DNA of 64,000 nucleotides from DATEDA01 sp963789885 (GTDB lineage Bacteria; Pseudomonadota; Gammaproteobacteria; Burkholderiales; SG8-39): the NCBI GenBank assembly GCA_963789885.1, contig CAWBNB010000018.1, positions 1 through 64,000 on the forward strand. Reading direction: 5' to 3'. Below the pieces are notes generated by a model, which saw only the letters and a program-made list of their open reading frames with translations, was not told where the DNA came from and ran no database searches. A program made the translations under genes and the position numbers. Positions 26,704 to 35,284 of the stretch are shown piece by piece. Every line of letters begins with the position of its first letter. Position 1 is the first letter of the stretch.

Positions 26704-29061
26704 CTAGTGACGCCCGTCGCTTTCTTCCGGGTCGATCTTCACAGCGACGCCAGGCTGCGGGTACGCAAGCCACGTGGCTTTCACCTTGCCCTGGCCCACT
26801 CCGCGTTCGCCGTAGTCGCAGACGCCCTGAGGGAAGGCAATTTTCAGTCGGACAATCTGCGCGGCTGAAAGGGGCTGCCCGTAGTCGCTAGCATTGACCG
26901 GTTTCAGCTGACATTTCAAGACGTTGTCGGCGAGCGGGCCGCCCGCGGCCAAGCGAGGATTGCCATTGACGGGATAAAGCTGGTTGCATCGGCTCGTCTT
27001 TGAGTCGGAGGCCGGCTCTCGGATCTCCTGTCCGTCGGCCGTGAAGCACGCATCAACCAGGTCTTTCGGTTTGTTGCGAACCACCTTTTCCGCCTTGCTG
27101 TGATACGGCGAGCGGTCGCTCGCGATGTTGTCGAGCCAGCGCTCCATTTGCAGGACGGCATGAGGTACCAGCCGATTCCACGGTGAGTCCGGGGTGGCAA
27201 GGTCGACGAAGATGGCGCCAAGGGTCGCGGTAAGCAAAAGGACCTGATTGTCTGCGTGCCCATTGGCCGCGATCAGCCGCTCCCGGGTCATCAGCGATCG
27301 CACGCGGTCGTGGATGTCGGGGTTCTTGTCCCAGTAACCGCGGAAGTCCACGATCGGCACCGATTCCAGCCCGCCGCCACCGGTGTTCACGCGGCCGCGC
27401 GCGTAGGCGAGGCGCAATGTCGTTGGATCGGCAACCGAGCGCGCACCGACCATGTTGCCGTCGGGGTCGAAGCCGCCGATGCGTTCATTGAGATCGATGA
27501 ACTGCTCCGCGCTGATCACGCCCGCCTTGAAGGCGGCAAGTCCATATTGGACACCGACGTTGTCGAGAGGCCGGCGCGCAAAACCGGTGCGCGGGTCGAT
27601 TCCGAGCGCGTTGACGTTGTTGTCGTGAATCGTGCAGCGTGCGCCGCCAGGATTGGTTAGCGCGTTGTAGATCGCGCTTTGCGGCACGACTGGACTGCAC
27701 AGCGTCGGCACGAGCCAGCCCGGCGAGAACGTGGCAAGCCAGGTCAAGCCCCCAGGGGCCGGCGGCACCTGCTCGCAATTGTTCCAGCTCGCATAACCTG
27801 CCACCGCGGATTTCTGCTCGAAGGTCCACGGCAGGGATGAACTGTCGAACGCGCGCTTGAGGAGCGAGCAATCGGTGGTCGGTGGAATCACCGTGAAGAT
27901 GTCCGGGTAACTTGCGGACGGAGTGATCCCATCGAGGATGCCCGGATAGTTCTGCGCAATCATGTGCTGCTGCATCGAACCGCCGGAACCGCCGAAGCCC
28001 ATCGTCCAGCGCGGCACGCCGAATTGCTCGATGAAGTACTCCTTCACCATCAGGGCCGTTTCTGCCGTGATCAGATCGTTGCAGTTGTTGCCCCAGACGT
28101 TCTGGCTCGACGAGGCGACGGCATAGCCGCGGGCAAGGAAAACGTTGTTCGTGGTGAGCCCCAGATTGAGCACCCCGCCGTTCGACGTGGCCTGGTGGTA
28201 GCCGGCCGAGCAACCACCCCCGAACGTGTAGGCGAGCCGCTCGTTCCAGCCGGCCGTGCGCCGCCACGGCGTGGGTAGCGGTGTGCCGGGTACATGAAGG
28301 AAGGCGATCTGGTAGACGGCTCGATTGATCGTGCCGGTCTCCAGCCGCACGATGTAGTCGACGTCGTTTCCTTGGCTCGTCGTCGTCCGCTGCAGGTCAG
28401 CAGGCCGAGGTGCGGAAGGATCGAACGGTTTGAACGTGTTGTCGGAACTCAGGTACTGGTAGACGACCGTTGTGTTGGCGCTGCAATTTGCATCCAGGGC
28501 GGGCCCCAGCCCCCAAGCTTCCGTCTCGCAGACGAACGGAGTCTGATGCGGGCCGGAGAAGACCGGGCCGGTGACCGGATAATTGGTGACCTCAAGCCTC
28601 GCCTCGGTACGGCGTCCGCCGCGCCCGCGATTGTCCTCGACGCTTGCGCGCAGGACGTTGCTTCCGAGCCTCAGCCCGCTCACCAGTCCGATCAACTGGC
28701 CGTCTTGATCGAAGCGAAACGCACCGGTGATCTCGCGCCGGTTCAGCGTCACTTCCAGCTCGCGCAGCCGCACGTCGCGCGGCAAGCGGACTTCCACCAG
28801 CACATCGCCGCCGCTCACCGTATCCGGGCGAGTCGAAAGCGTCACGATCTCCAACTTATCTGGCTTGTTGGCGTTGCAGACCTGCGGCGCTAGCAGAGCA
28901 CCCAACAGCAGCGTCGCACAGCATGCACGTCCAATAGTCTCTATCCCCACTTTGAAAATCTGCGGTCCCTCCTGTATGCGACGCATTGGTCGACTTCCAG
29001 GCCCGGGAAACGTCCAAGCGTCTTCCTCGCGAGAACCGGGAACCCGAGTGGGTATGACCAT
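26704..29061 (-). CDS. DUF6351 family secreted protein, paralogue 3
   Basis: 785 residues from the ATG at 29061, which has GGGAGGTG just upstream. An unusual 40-residue leader precedes the hydrophobic signal-like segment (ACCATLLLGALLAPQVCNA). The start could instead be 28986, but that has no ribosome site. The body follows its paralogues: TVSGGDVLVEVRLP, VTGPVFSGPHQTPFVCETEAWGLG, MGFGGSGGSMQQHMIAQNYPG (Gly before the nucleophile Ser) and PDIHDRVRSLM. The end lacks the long charged run. Function unknown. Confidence 0.8.
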   Translation of the reverse strand: MVIPTRVPGSREEDAWTFPGPGSRPMRRIQEGPQIFKVGIETIGRACCATLLLGALLAPQVCNANKPDKLEIVTLSTRPDTVSGGDVLVEVRLPRDVRLRELEVTLNRREITGAFRFDQDGQLIGLVSGLRLGSNVLRASVEDNRGRGGRRTEARLEVTNYPVTGPVFSGPHQTPFVCETEAWGLGPALDANCSANTTVVYQYLSSDNTFKPFDPSAPRPADLQRTTTSQGNDVDYIVRLETGTINRAVYQIAFLHVPGTPLPTPWRRTAGWNERLAYTFGGGCSAGYHQATSNGGVLNLGLTTNNVFLARGYAVASSSQNVWGNNCNDLITAETALMVKEYFIEQFGVPRWTMGFGGSGGSMQQHMIAQNYPGILDGITPSASYPDIFTVIPPTTDCSLLKRAFDSSSLPWTFEQKSAVAGYASWNNCEQVPPAPGGLTWLATFSPGWLVPTLCSPVVPQSAIYNALTNPGGARCTIHDNNVNALGIDPRTGFARRPLDNVGVQYGLAAFKAGVISAEQFIDLNERIGGFDPDGNMVGARSVADPTTLRLAYARGRVNTGGGGLESVPIVDFRGYWDKNPDIHDRVRSLMTRERLIAANGHADNQVLLLTATLGAIFVDLATPDSPWNRLVPHAVLQMERWLDNIASDRSPYHSKAEKVVRNKPKDLVDACFTADGQEIREPASDSKTSRCNQLYPVNGNPRLAAGGPLADNVLKCQLKPVNASDYGQPLSAAQIVRLKIAFPQGVCDYGERGVGQGKVKATWLAYPQPGVAVKIDPEESDGRH

Positions 29062-29434
29062 TGTCACCTCCCAGTGAAGGAACTGATTCGGCGTGACCAG
29101 GCAGCTTGGGGATCCAGAGGGCGACAAAACCCCAGTGGACAGACTAGACCGCGAATTACGCGGTCGACATGTAGGGCGGAAATAATCTCGATTTACCAAC
29201 AGTCTGTCCAAAAACGCAAAAGACTCCGCGGCAAAGGGTGTTATCGCCAGGTCCGGAGCCCGCAACGTCAACCGTCGTAGAAGGGGGGCGGCAACTACGC
29301 ACTGTGACTTCTGTGATGCTCAGCGGTGCGTGCGGGCGCGCAGTCAATTCTGGGATCGAAGGCGATGCTTTAGGGCTTACGACGACAACGCCCTCTCTCG
29401 CGGGCGTTTCATTTTGTGGCGGGCTCGGATCAGA
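29062..29434. other. Intergenic, nothing recognised
   Basis: It lies between the third DUF6351 gene and the left end of the IS6-type element. No gene or clear repeat was seen. Confidence 0.4.
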
Positions 29435-30291
29435 GGTTCTGTTGCATCGGCCGCCGGATAGACTCTCGTGAGCCCGCCACGCCGGAGATCGCCATGGTTC
29501 GTCGTTGCCGCCATCCGATGTTCGAGGGCCGCCACTTCGACCAGGAGATCATCATCCTGTGCGTGCGCTGGTACGTGACCTACAAGTTGTCCTACCGTGA
29601 CCTCTCAGCCATGATGCTCGAGCGCGCCATCTCGGTGGCGCCGAGCACGATCTTCAGGTGGGTCCAACGGTACGTGCCCGAGTTCGAGAAGCGCTGGGAT
29701 CGATTCTCTCGCCCAGTCGGCCGTTCCTGGCGCGTTGACGAGACCTAGATCCTGGTCAAGGGCCGGTGGTGTTGACCTATATCGAGCGGTCGACAAGCAG
29801 GGCCGCACCGTCGACTTCCTCTTGCGCCAAGACCGCGGCATCGCTGCCGCCCAAGCCTTCTTCAGGAGGGCCTTCGCCTCGCATCCGAACTGTCCACCGC
29901 AAAAGGTGACCCTCGATGGTCACTGGCCCAGCCATCGTGCTCTCAGGTTGCTTCGCCGAGAGCATCCAGCATGGCGGCGCGTGCACGTTCGAACCTGCCA
30001 GTACCTCAACAACGTCGTCGAGCAAGATCACCGAGCGATTAAGGCACGCTGTGCGACGATGCGCGGGTCCAAGTCGTTCACCACAACCGCGACCACCCTG
30101 GCGGGGATTGAGCTCGCGCACCGCATACGCAAACGGCAGTTTATCTGTCAGTCCAAGGATCGACGGATCCCACTCGAGCTTCGTCGCGAGTGGTACGCGG
30201 CGATCATGCTCTGATCAGCGCGCACGCACTGAGACTGTACCCATTCCCCTTCGGCGACGCTGAATTCTCAACCCGCGTTTGCAACGCAACC
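29435..30291 (+). mobile_element. IS6-family insertion sequence, defective
   Basis: 857 bp. The left end starts GGTTCTGTTGCATCG; the right end, read inward on the other strand, starts GGTTGCGTTGCAAACG, an imperfect terminal inverted repeat of IS6/IS26 type. It contains a disrupted transposase gene. The 8-bp flanks differ, so no target duplication remains, as after IS6-type deletion or cointegrate events. The right end abuts a truncated copy of the attachment-like repeat. Confidence 0.75.
29494..30214 (+). pseudogene. IS6-family transposase, stop plus frameshift
   Basis: The N-terminal part (FEGRHFDQEIIILCVRWYVT, LSYRDLSAMMLERAISVAPS, TIFRWVQRYVPEFEKRW, SWRVDET) ends at a TAG where IS6 transposases have Tyr. 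Twelve codons later the frame shifts by one base, and DLYRAVDKQGRTVDFLL, NNVVEQDHRAIKARC and GIELAHRIRKRQF continue to 30214. The DDE residues are in VDET, the VTLDGH region and VEQDHRAIK. Two lesions make it inactive. Confidence 0.85.
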
Positions 30292-30347
30292 AACCTGCGA
30301 CCAACGCATGCAGCACTTTGCGGAGCTGACTCACGTAAATTTCCCGC
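30292..30347 (+). repeat. Attachment-site-like repeat, copy 2 (partial)
   Basis: It starts with AACCTGCGACCAACG from the tRNA T-loop part, skips the next 44 bases of copy 3, then continues CATGCAGCACTTTGCGGAGC through TGACTCACG. Same orientation as the copies at 18097 and 55946. It begins exactly at the right end of the IS6-type element. Confidence 0.65.
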
Positions 30348-30383
30348 AAGCTCCGGTTGGCGTGACCTGCCCCCTTCAGCGCC

Positions 30384-30400
30384 GCGTTTGCAACGCAACC
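30384..30400 (-). repeat. Solitary IS6-type terminal repeat
   Basis: GCGTTTGCAACGCAACC, an outward copy of the right end of the IS6-family element, without an attached transposase. 30348-30550 otherwise contains no gene. Confidence 0.5.
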
Positions 30401-30550
30401 CTCGGACGCTACCAGACCGTCGCCCGAGGCAGCCACTGGGCATTCTTCGAGCGCTCGGCGCCCTTGCTGTTCGACGCGCGAGAAATTCCTCGAGGACCCC
30501 GCCCTCGGGTGAGCGCCGTAGTCGTACCTCGCGAGCGCCGCTCGCGGCGT

Positions 30551-31933
30551 CTACTGCACGCGGGCGAACTGCGCGGAGTCGAGAATCTCTATCGCCCCGC
30601 GATTGCCGAAGACGTGCTGAAACATCCTGAGGTCGACGGCCTTCGCCATTGCTTCGTAGCCAACGTCGTTCGGATGGAGATGGTCGCCGCTGTCGTAGAG
30701 CGGCAGCAATCTCGTCGGATGGCTCGGATCGCGCATCACGCGATCGAAGTCCACGACATCGTCGAATTCCCCGCTATTGCGGATGAAATCGTTGACAGCC
30801 TGACGCTTCACCTCCCCTTCCTGGCTGAAGTAACCTGCACCTTCGAACGGAAGCAGCGTGCCGCCGATGATCTTTATGCCCTTTAAGTGTGCACGGGTTA
30901 TCAGCTGCCGATAAGCCTGGATCATCTCTTCGGCGGTGACTGCCTGGACGGCGAACGGCGAGTTGGGAACCTGGATCGCCGAGAACCCGATGTCGTTGAT
31001 TCCGACGAGCACGATGACGAAGGTGACGTTCGTCTGCGCGATGACGTCGCGATCGAAGCGCGATAGCACATTCGGTCCGATCACGGTGTGCAGCAGGCGA
31101 TTGCCGCTGATTCCTTCGTTGACCACCGACAGGTCATCTGAGGATCTTCGGTCCAGCAGGCGCTCGGCGAGACGATCCGGCCAGCGGCGATTGGCGTCCA
31201 CCGTCGAGTTGAAACCGTCGGTGATCGAATCACCGAACGTGATGATCGCTTTCGTGTCGTCGTGAGCGCGCACCTCGATCCCGGACAGGAAGTAGCGCAC
31301 GAGGGTGGTCGTCGGCGTGGGAATGGTGGCTGCGCCTGTGAGGTTGCCCGCCCCGGCAGCGGAGATATACGCCGTCTGAACCCCGAGCGTGTGGACGCTC
31401 AACGCAGGCGTCGGTTTGGGCAGGTAGATGCTGACGGTGAGCTCGGTGAGGTCGGAAACACTAAGACGAACGGGATCGCTCACGACCGACCCGCCGGGCG
31501 GGATCGTGATGACCGGACTACCGCCGAACTTGAGCGCGCGATCCGAGCCGGGCTCGATCGCGGCGCCCGCCCCGTGTTTGGCGACACTCGCCGCGCCGAT
31601 GACGACAGAATCGGTGCCAAAGGAGTTGTCGAGTCGCACGCGAACTCGGTCGCCACCTTTGCTGATCCGAGCGATCATGCGGACGGTCTGATCGTTGAAG
31701 ACGGTAGGCGCGGGCGGCGGGCCAAAGATCGGTTCGACACCTGATTGAGGACTTGCACCCCAGGTGGCAACCCAATTGTTGTCACGCCCATCTCGCCAAT
31801 CGAACGCCAAGGCATTCGGTACGCTCAGCAGCAATGCGGACAGCGATAGCGCTGCTGTCAGCCGCATGAGGGGCGTGCGTACGCCCGTTGCCGGCTGGTT
31901 TCGGTGCGCACGACCAAATGTGGTAGAGATCAT
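30551..31933 (-). CDS. Secreted SGNH/GDSL hydrolase
   Basis: 460 residues. A basic leader precedes the signal segment LTAALSLSALLLSVPNALA. The SGNH blocks are ITFGDSITDGFN (nucleophile Ser), NEGISGNRLL (Gly), VLVGINDIG (Asn) and DHLHPNDVGYEAM (Asp/His). A beta-sandwich-like N-terminal domain (about 40-220) precedes the catalytic domain, as in rhamnogalacturonan acetylesterase-like and lysophospholipase-like esterases. ATG at 31933 has AAGGAGGAG. Probably an extracellular carbohydrate or lipid ester hydrolase. Confidence 0.88.
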   Translation of the reverse strand: MISTTFGRAHRNQPATGVRTPLMRLTAALSLSALLLSVPNALAFDWRDGRDNNWVATWGASPQSGVEPIFGPPPAPTVFNDQTVRMIARISKGGDRVRVRLDNSFGTDSVVIGAASVAKHGAGAAIEPGSDRALKFGGSPVITIPPGGSVVSDPVRLSVSDLTELTVSIYLPKPTPALSVHTLGVQTAYISAAGAGNLTGAATIPTPTTTLVRYFLSGIEVRAHDDTKAIITFGDSITDGFNSTVDANRRWPDRLAERLLDRRSSDDLSVVNEGISGNRLLHTVIGPNVLSRFDRDVIAQTNVTFVIVLVGINDIGFSAIQVPNSPFAVQAVTAEEMIQAYRQLITRAHLKGIKIIGGTLLPFEGAGYFSQEGEVKRQAVNDFIRNSGEFDDVVDFDRVMRDPSHPTRLLPLYDSGDHLHPNDVGYEAMAKAVDLRMFQHVFGNRGAIEILDSAQFARVQ

Positions 31934-32580
31934 GGACTCCTCCTTCAGGCTGCCGGACTGTTTGTTTGTCGTCCTGCTCGTCGTGAGAGCGCTGACTTGG
32001 TGGCAGACGCGTGACAGCTAAACGCGTGACAGCTGAACCAAGCCATCATGGTTTCGTCTTGAACGATTTGTCAAGCGTCGATCGGGCGCTGCCCAGACGG
32101 CCGTTCGATGGTGCATGGGCTCTAAGTGCTCGAAAACCGCGAAACTTAATCTAAATCGACATTATTTCGGCGCAGCCGACCGCCGCGCTGGCATGCGAGT
32201 AGTGTGCGCGCGACTCCCTACCGAACGGGCAGGGCGCAAGCTACCCGCCGCGCGCGCCGTCCGGAGCTGGGGGAAACACTCAACAGCTGCGTAGCGCTGC
32301 GAGGGATCGTGCTCGTGTCGGTGCATGCGTCGTGCGTATGATTCGAGTTAGTTCCCTCCCAATTCAAGTTGCAGTCACCACGCTCGCTCGGGCGATAGCT
32401 CGGTGGCTACATGTCTCGCTAGAAAGGAGGCCAACAAATGAAAGGACGCTGTGCGATTTCCCTCGGTGCTCTGACTGACCTGCCCAGAGATCCTCGGACC
32501 ATTGGCTACTTGGGAACGGCTCCCTGTTGAACCGCTCCGGGAGTTCGAAGCCCACGACCACTGATTCGTAGGAGGTCGTT
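31934..32580. other. Gene-poor region with one tiny ORF
   Basis: No established gene. An ORF at 32438-32530 (+), MKGRCAISLGALTDLPRDPR and ten more residues, has an excellent ribosome site (AAAGGAGG, 7 bp before the ATG) but no known homologue. It may be the start of a truncated gene. Confidence 0.35.
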
Positions 32581-33831
32581 TCAACCTTTGACTGCGGTAA
32601 GGTCAATCTCCACGCGGCATCCGGGCACGAGGAGCCCACTAATCTGCACCGTGGTGCGCGGCGGCGGCGAGGGGAAGAACTCCTTCCAGATCTGATCGAA
32701 ATAGTAGAAGTCGTTCAGGTCGGTCAGGAACACCTGTGACTTCACCACGTCGCCCAGCCCGCAACCGGCAGCCTCGAAGACGCTACGCAGGTTCTGCAGA
32801 ATGTAGCGCGTTTGCTTTTGGATGTCGGAGCCGTAGAAGGGAAAGGCCGGATCCTGGCGCGCTTCGGGCGCAACACCGGTCTTGTAGTCCGAGGCGATCT
32901 GGCCCGCCGCATAGAGCGTCTCGCCCGCCAGCACGCCTTGGCAATAATGCGCCATCGGCGTCGGCGCGCCGCGGCTTGTAACGACCGAACGTGCGACCCG
33001 CTTGTGGACCGCGATGAGATCGATCTCGATCCGGCAACCGGGCACGAGCAGTGCTCGGACCTGCACCGTCGTGCGCGGCGGCGGCGAGGGAAAGAACTCG
33101 CGCCAGATCTGGTCGAATTGGAAGAAATCGTTGAGGTCGGTAAGAAACACCTGGGCCTTCACCGTGTCCTCGAGCTCGCAGCCGGCCGCGCGGTACACAG
33201 CCTCGATGTTCTCCAGGACATATCGCGCCTGCTTCTGGATGTCGGAGCCGTAGAAGGGAAAAGCGGGATCCTGGCGCGCGGCGGGCGGTACCCCAGTGCG
33301 GTAATCTGATGCGATCTGGCCCGCCGCATAGAGGGTGTTCCCGGCGAGCACTCCCTGGCAGTAGTGCGCCATGGGCGTCGGCGTCGAAGCGCCCGTGATC
33401 ACGCGACGCTCGACGGCCGGTTGCACTGCCGTGAGGTCGATTTCCACGTGGCATCCGGGCACGAGGAGCCGACTAATCTGCACCGTGGTGCGCGGCGGCG
33501 GCGAGGGGAAGAACTCCTTCCAGATCTGATCGAAATAGTAGAAGTCGTTCAGGTCGGTCAGGAACACCTGTGACTTCACCACGTCGCCCAGCCCGCAACC
33601 GGCAGCCTCGAAGACGCTACGCAGGTTCTGCAGAATGTAGCGCGTTTGCTTTTGGATGTCGGAGCCGTAGAAGGGAAAGGCCGGATCCTGGCGCGCTTCG
33701 GGCGCAACACCGGTCTTGTAGTCCGAGGCGATCTGGCCCGCCGCATAGAGCGTCTCGCCCGCCAGCACGCCCTGGCAGTAATGCGCCATCGGCGTCGGCG
33801 CGCCGGAAGCCTTGATTACGTCACGCTTCAT
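32581..33831 (-). CDS. Single-chain triple RidA (YjgF/UK114) protein
   Basis: 416 residues made of three consecutive RidA domains with a period of 139. Each has PTPMAHYCQGVLAG, LYAAGQIASDY, DPAFPFYGSDIQKQ, QVFLTDLNDF and FFPSPPPRTTVQ, with the conserved Arg that binds the substrate carboxylate. RidA proteins are normally about 130-residue subunits that form trimers and hydrolyse reactive enamine/imine intermediates; here one chain could form the whole trimer. Domains 1 and 3 share a 300-bp identical DNA tract, while domain 2 is more diverged. It lies 30 bp or less upstream of the Liv transporter genes on the same strand, so it is likely cotranscribed at the end of that operon. Confidence 0.92.
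   Translation of the reverse strand: MKRDVIKASGAPTPMAHYCQGVLAGETLYAAGQIASDYKTGVAPEARQDPAFPFYGSDIQKQTRYILQNLRSVFEAAGCGLGDVVKSQVFLTDLNDFYYFDQIWKEFFPSPPPRTTVQISRLLVPGCHVEIDLTAVQPAVERRVITGASTPTPMAHYCQGVLAGNTLYAAGQIASDYRTGVPPAARQDPAFPFYGSDIQKQARYVLENIEAVYRAAGCELEDTVKAQVFLTDLNDFFQFDQIWREFFPSPPPRTTVQVRALLVPGCRIEIDLIAVHKRVARSVVTSRGAPTPMAHYCQGVLAGETLYAAGQIASDYKTGVAPEARQDPAFPFYGSDIQKQTRYILQNLRSVFEAAGCGLGDVVKSQVFLTDLNDFYYFDQIWKEFFPSPPPRTTVQISGLLVPGCRVEIDLTAVKG
32638..32937 (-). repeat. 300-bp internal direct repeat, copy in RidA domain 3
   Basis: By eye identical to 33472-33771, offset 834 bp (exactly two domain lengths). The identity covers most of domains 1 and 3. It implies recent duplication or gene conversion. 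Confidence 0.85.
33472..33771 (-). repeat. 300-bp internal direct repeat, copy in RidA domain 1
   Basis: Identical partner of 32638-32937. Confidence 0.85.
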
Positions 33832-33861
33832 CGTACCTCTCCTGAACAGAAATGCTGGTCG

Positions 33862-34581
33862 CTAGCCGCCCAGGTAGGCGCGGTGGACCTCGGGATTCGC
33901 CACCAGATCTTTTGCAGGGCCAGAGAGCGTTACGCGCCCCGTTTCCAAGACGTACGCGCGATCGGCCAACCGCAGCGCGAGCGATGCGTTCTGCTCGACA
34001 AGCAGGACCGTCGTGCCCTGCTCGCGGATGCGGGCGATCATCTTGCCGATGGTCTCCACCATCATAGGCGCGAGACCGAGCGACGGTTCGTCGAACAGGA
34101 CCAGCGTCGGTCTGGACATCAGCGCGCGGCCGATGGCGAGCATCTGCTGCTCGCCGCCGGACAGCGTCCCGGCGAGCTGCCCTCGCCGTTCGAGGAGGAT
34201 AGGGAAGGTCTCGAAGACCCGATCGATATCCGCGCGAACCCCGCCCCCAGCCGCGCGGACGAAGGCACCCAGCTCGAGATGCTCAAGCACTGTCATCTGC
34301 GGCCAGATCTTGCGCTCCTCCGGGCAATGCGCGATGCCAAGGCGAACGATGACATCGGAATCCGCGCCTTGAATCGGCTGGCCGCGAAAGGTGATGGTGC
34401 CCGAGCCCGGCGACAGCAGCCCCGAGATCGTCCGCAGGACGGTAGTCTTGCCGGCGCCGTTGGCGCCGATCAGCGCGACCAGCTCGCCCTCGTTGACCGA
34501 GAGCGAGACGGCGTCCAGCACGCGCGTCCGCCCGCGATGCAGCGTGACGTTATCGAGGAAAAGCATCGGCAGGCTGGGCAA
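33862..34581 (-). CDS. livF: Branched-chain amino acid-type ABC transporter ATPase LivF
   Basis: 239 residues: Walker A GANGAGKTT (about 39-47), signature LSGGEQQ, Walker B LVLFDEPSLGLAP, and the H-loop equivalent in TTVLLVEQN. Family LivF, the second ATPase of HAAT-type importers. It overlaps the end of livG by 32 bp; an alternative ATG at 34566 would remove most of the overlap. The cluster order (binding protein, two permeases, two ATPases) is complete. Confidence 0.93.
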   Translation of the reverse strand: MPSLPMLFLDNVTLHRGRTRVLDAVSLSVNEGELVALIGANGAGKTTVLRTISGLLSPGSGTITFRGQPIQGADSDVIVRLGIAHCPEERKIWPQMTVLEHLELGAFVRAAGGGVRADIDRVFETFPILLERRGQLAGTLSGGEQQMLAIGRALMSRPTLVLFDEPSLGLAPMMVETIGKMIARIREQGTTVLLVEQNASLALRLADRAYVLETGRVTLSGPAKDLVANPEVHRAYLGG

Positions 34582-35284
34582 CGCCGAGGTAGGCCTCGAT
34601 AACGCGGGGATCCGCGCGCACTTCGTCGGGCCGGCCTTCGGCGATTTTCTCGCCGTAATTGATCACGATGACGCGGTCCGAGATCTGCATGACGACGTGC
34701 ATGTTGTGTTCGACCAGGATGATGGCGAGGCCCCGCGTTCGAAGCTCCCCGATGAGACGGACGATGTGCGCACTCTCTTGGTGGTTCATGCCCGAGGCGG
34801 GCTCGTCGAGCAGGAGCGCCGCGGGCTGGGCAGCGAGCGCCTGGGCCAGCTCGAGCAGGCGCTGGTCGCCGTAGGAGAGCTGGTTCGCGGAAAGCTCGGC
34901 CCTGCTTGAGAGACCGACCGTCGAGAGCGCGTCACGGGCGCGCGCCGTCGGGTCCGGGTCGCCGCGCGCCAGGGCGCCGGCCGCGACCCCATGGAGAAGC
35001 GATAGCGGGCCGAACACTTCGGTCTTCTGGAACGTGCGCACCACGCCGAGCTGGGCGATGCGGAACGCAGGCAGCCGCTCGATGGCCCGGCCGCGAAGTA
35101 GCACGCTTCCCGTGCTGGGCCGCACGCGCCCGGTCATGACGTTGAACAGCGTCGTCTTGCCCGCGCCGTTCGGCCCGATCACGCTTAGCACCTCGCCGGA
35201 GGCGACGGCGAGGTTCACATCCTTCAGCGCGGCCAGCCCGCCGAACCGGACGCTGACTCCGCGGCTCTCAAGCAGTGCCGGCAT
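34550..35284 (-). CDS. livG: Branched-chain amino acid-type ABC transporter ATPase LivG
   Basis: 244 residues: Walker A GPNGAGKTT, signature LSYGDQR (a common LivG variant), Walker B ALLLDEPASGMNHQE, and HNMHVVMQISDRVIVINYGEKIAEG. It energises uptake together with LivF. The start overlaps the LivM stop by 17 bp, indicating coupled translation. Confidence 0.93.
   Translation of the reverse strand: MPALLESRGVSVRFGGLAALKDVNLAVASGEVLSVIGPNGAGKTTLFNVMTGRVRPSTGSVLLRGRAIERLPAFRIAQLGVVRTFQKTEVFGPLSLLHGVAAGALARGDPDPTARARDALSTVGLSSRAELSANQLSYGDQRLLELAQALAAQPAALLLDEPASGMNHQESAHIVRLIGELRTRGLAIILVEHNMHVVMQISDRVIVINYGEKIAEGRPDEVRADPRVIEAYLGVAQPADAFPR

Noticed and set aside
32364..32639. 91-residue minus-strand ORF after the RidA gene
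   Set aside because: It overlaps the RidA end in another frame. A short stretch looks protein-like but there is no start or known domain.
32581..33831. CRISPR-like or tandem-repeat array
   Set aside because: The repeats are 417-bp coding units translating into RidA domains.
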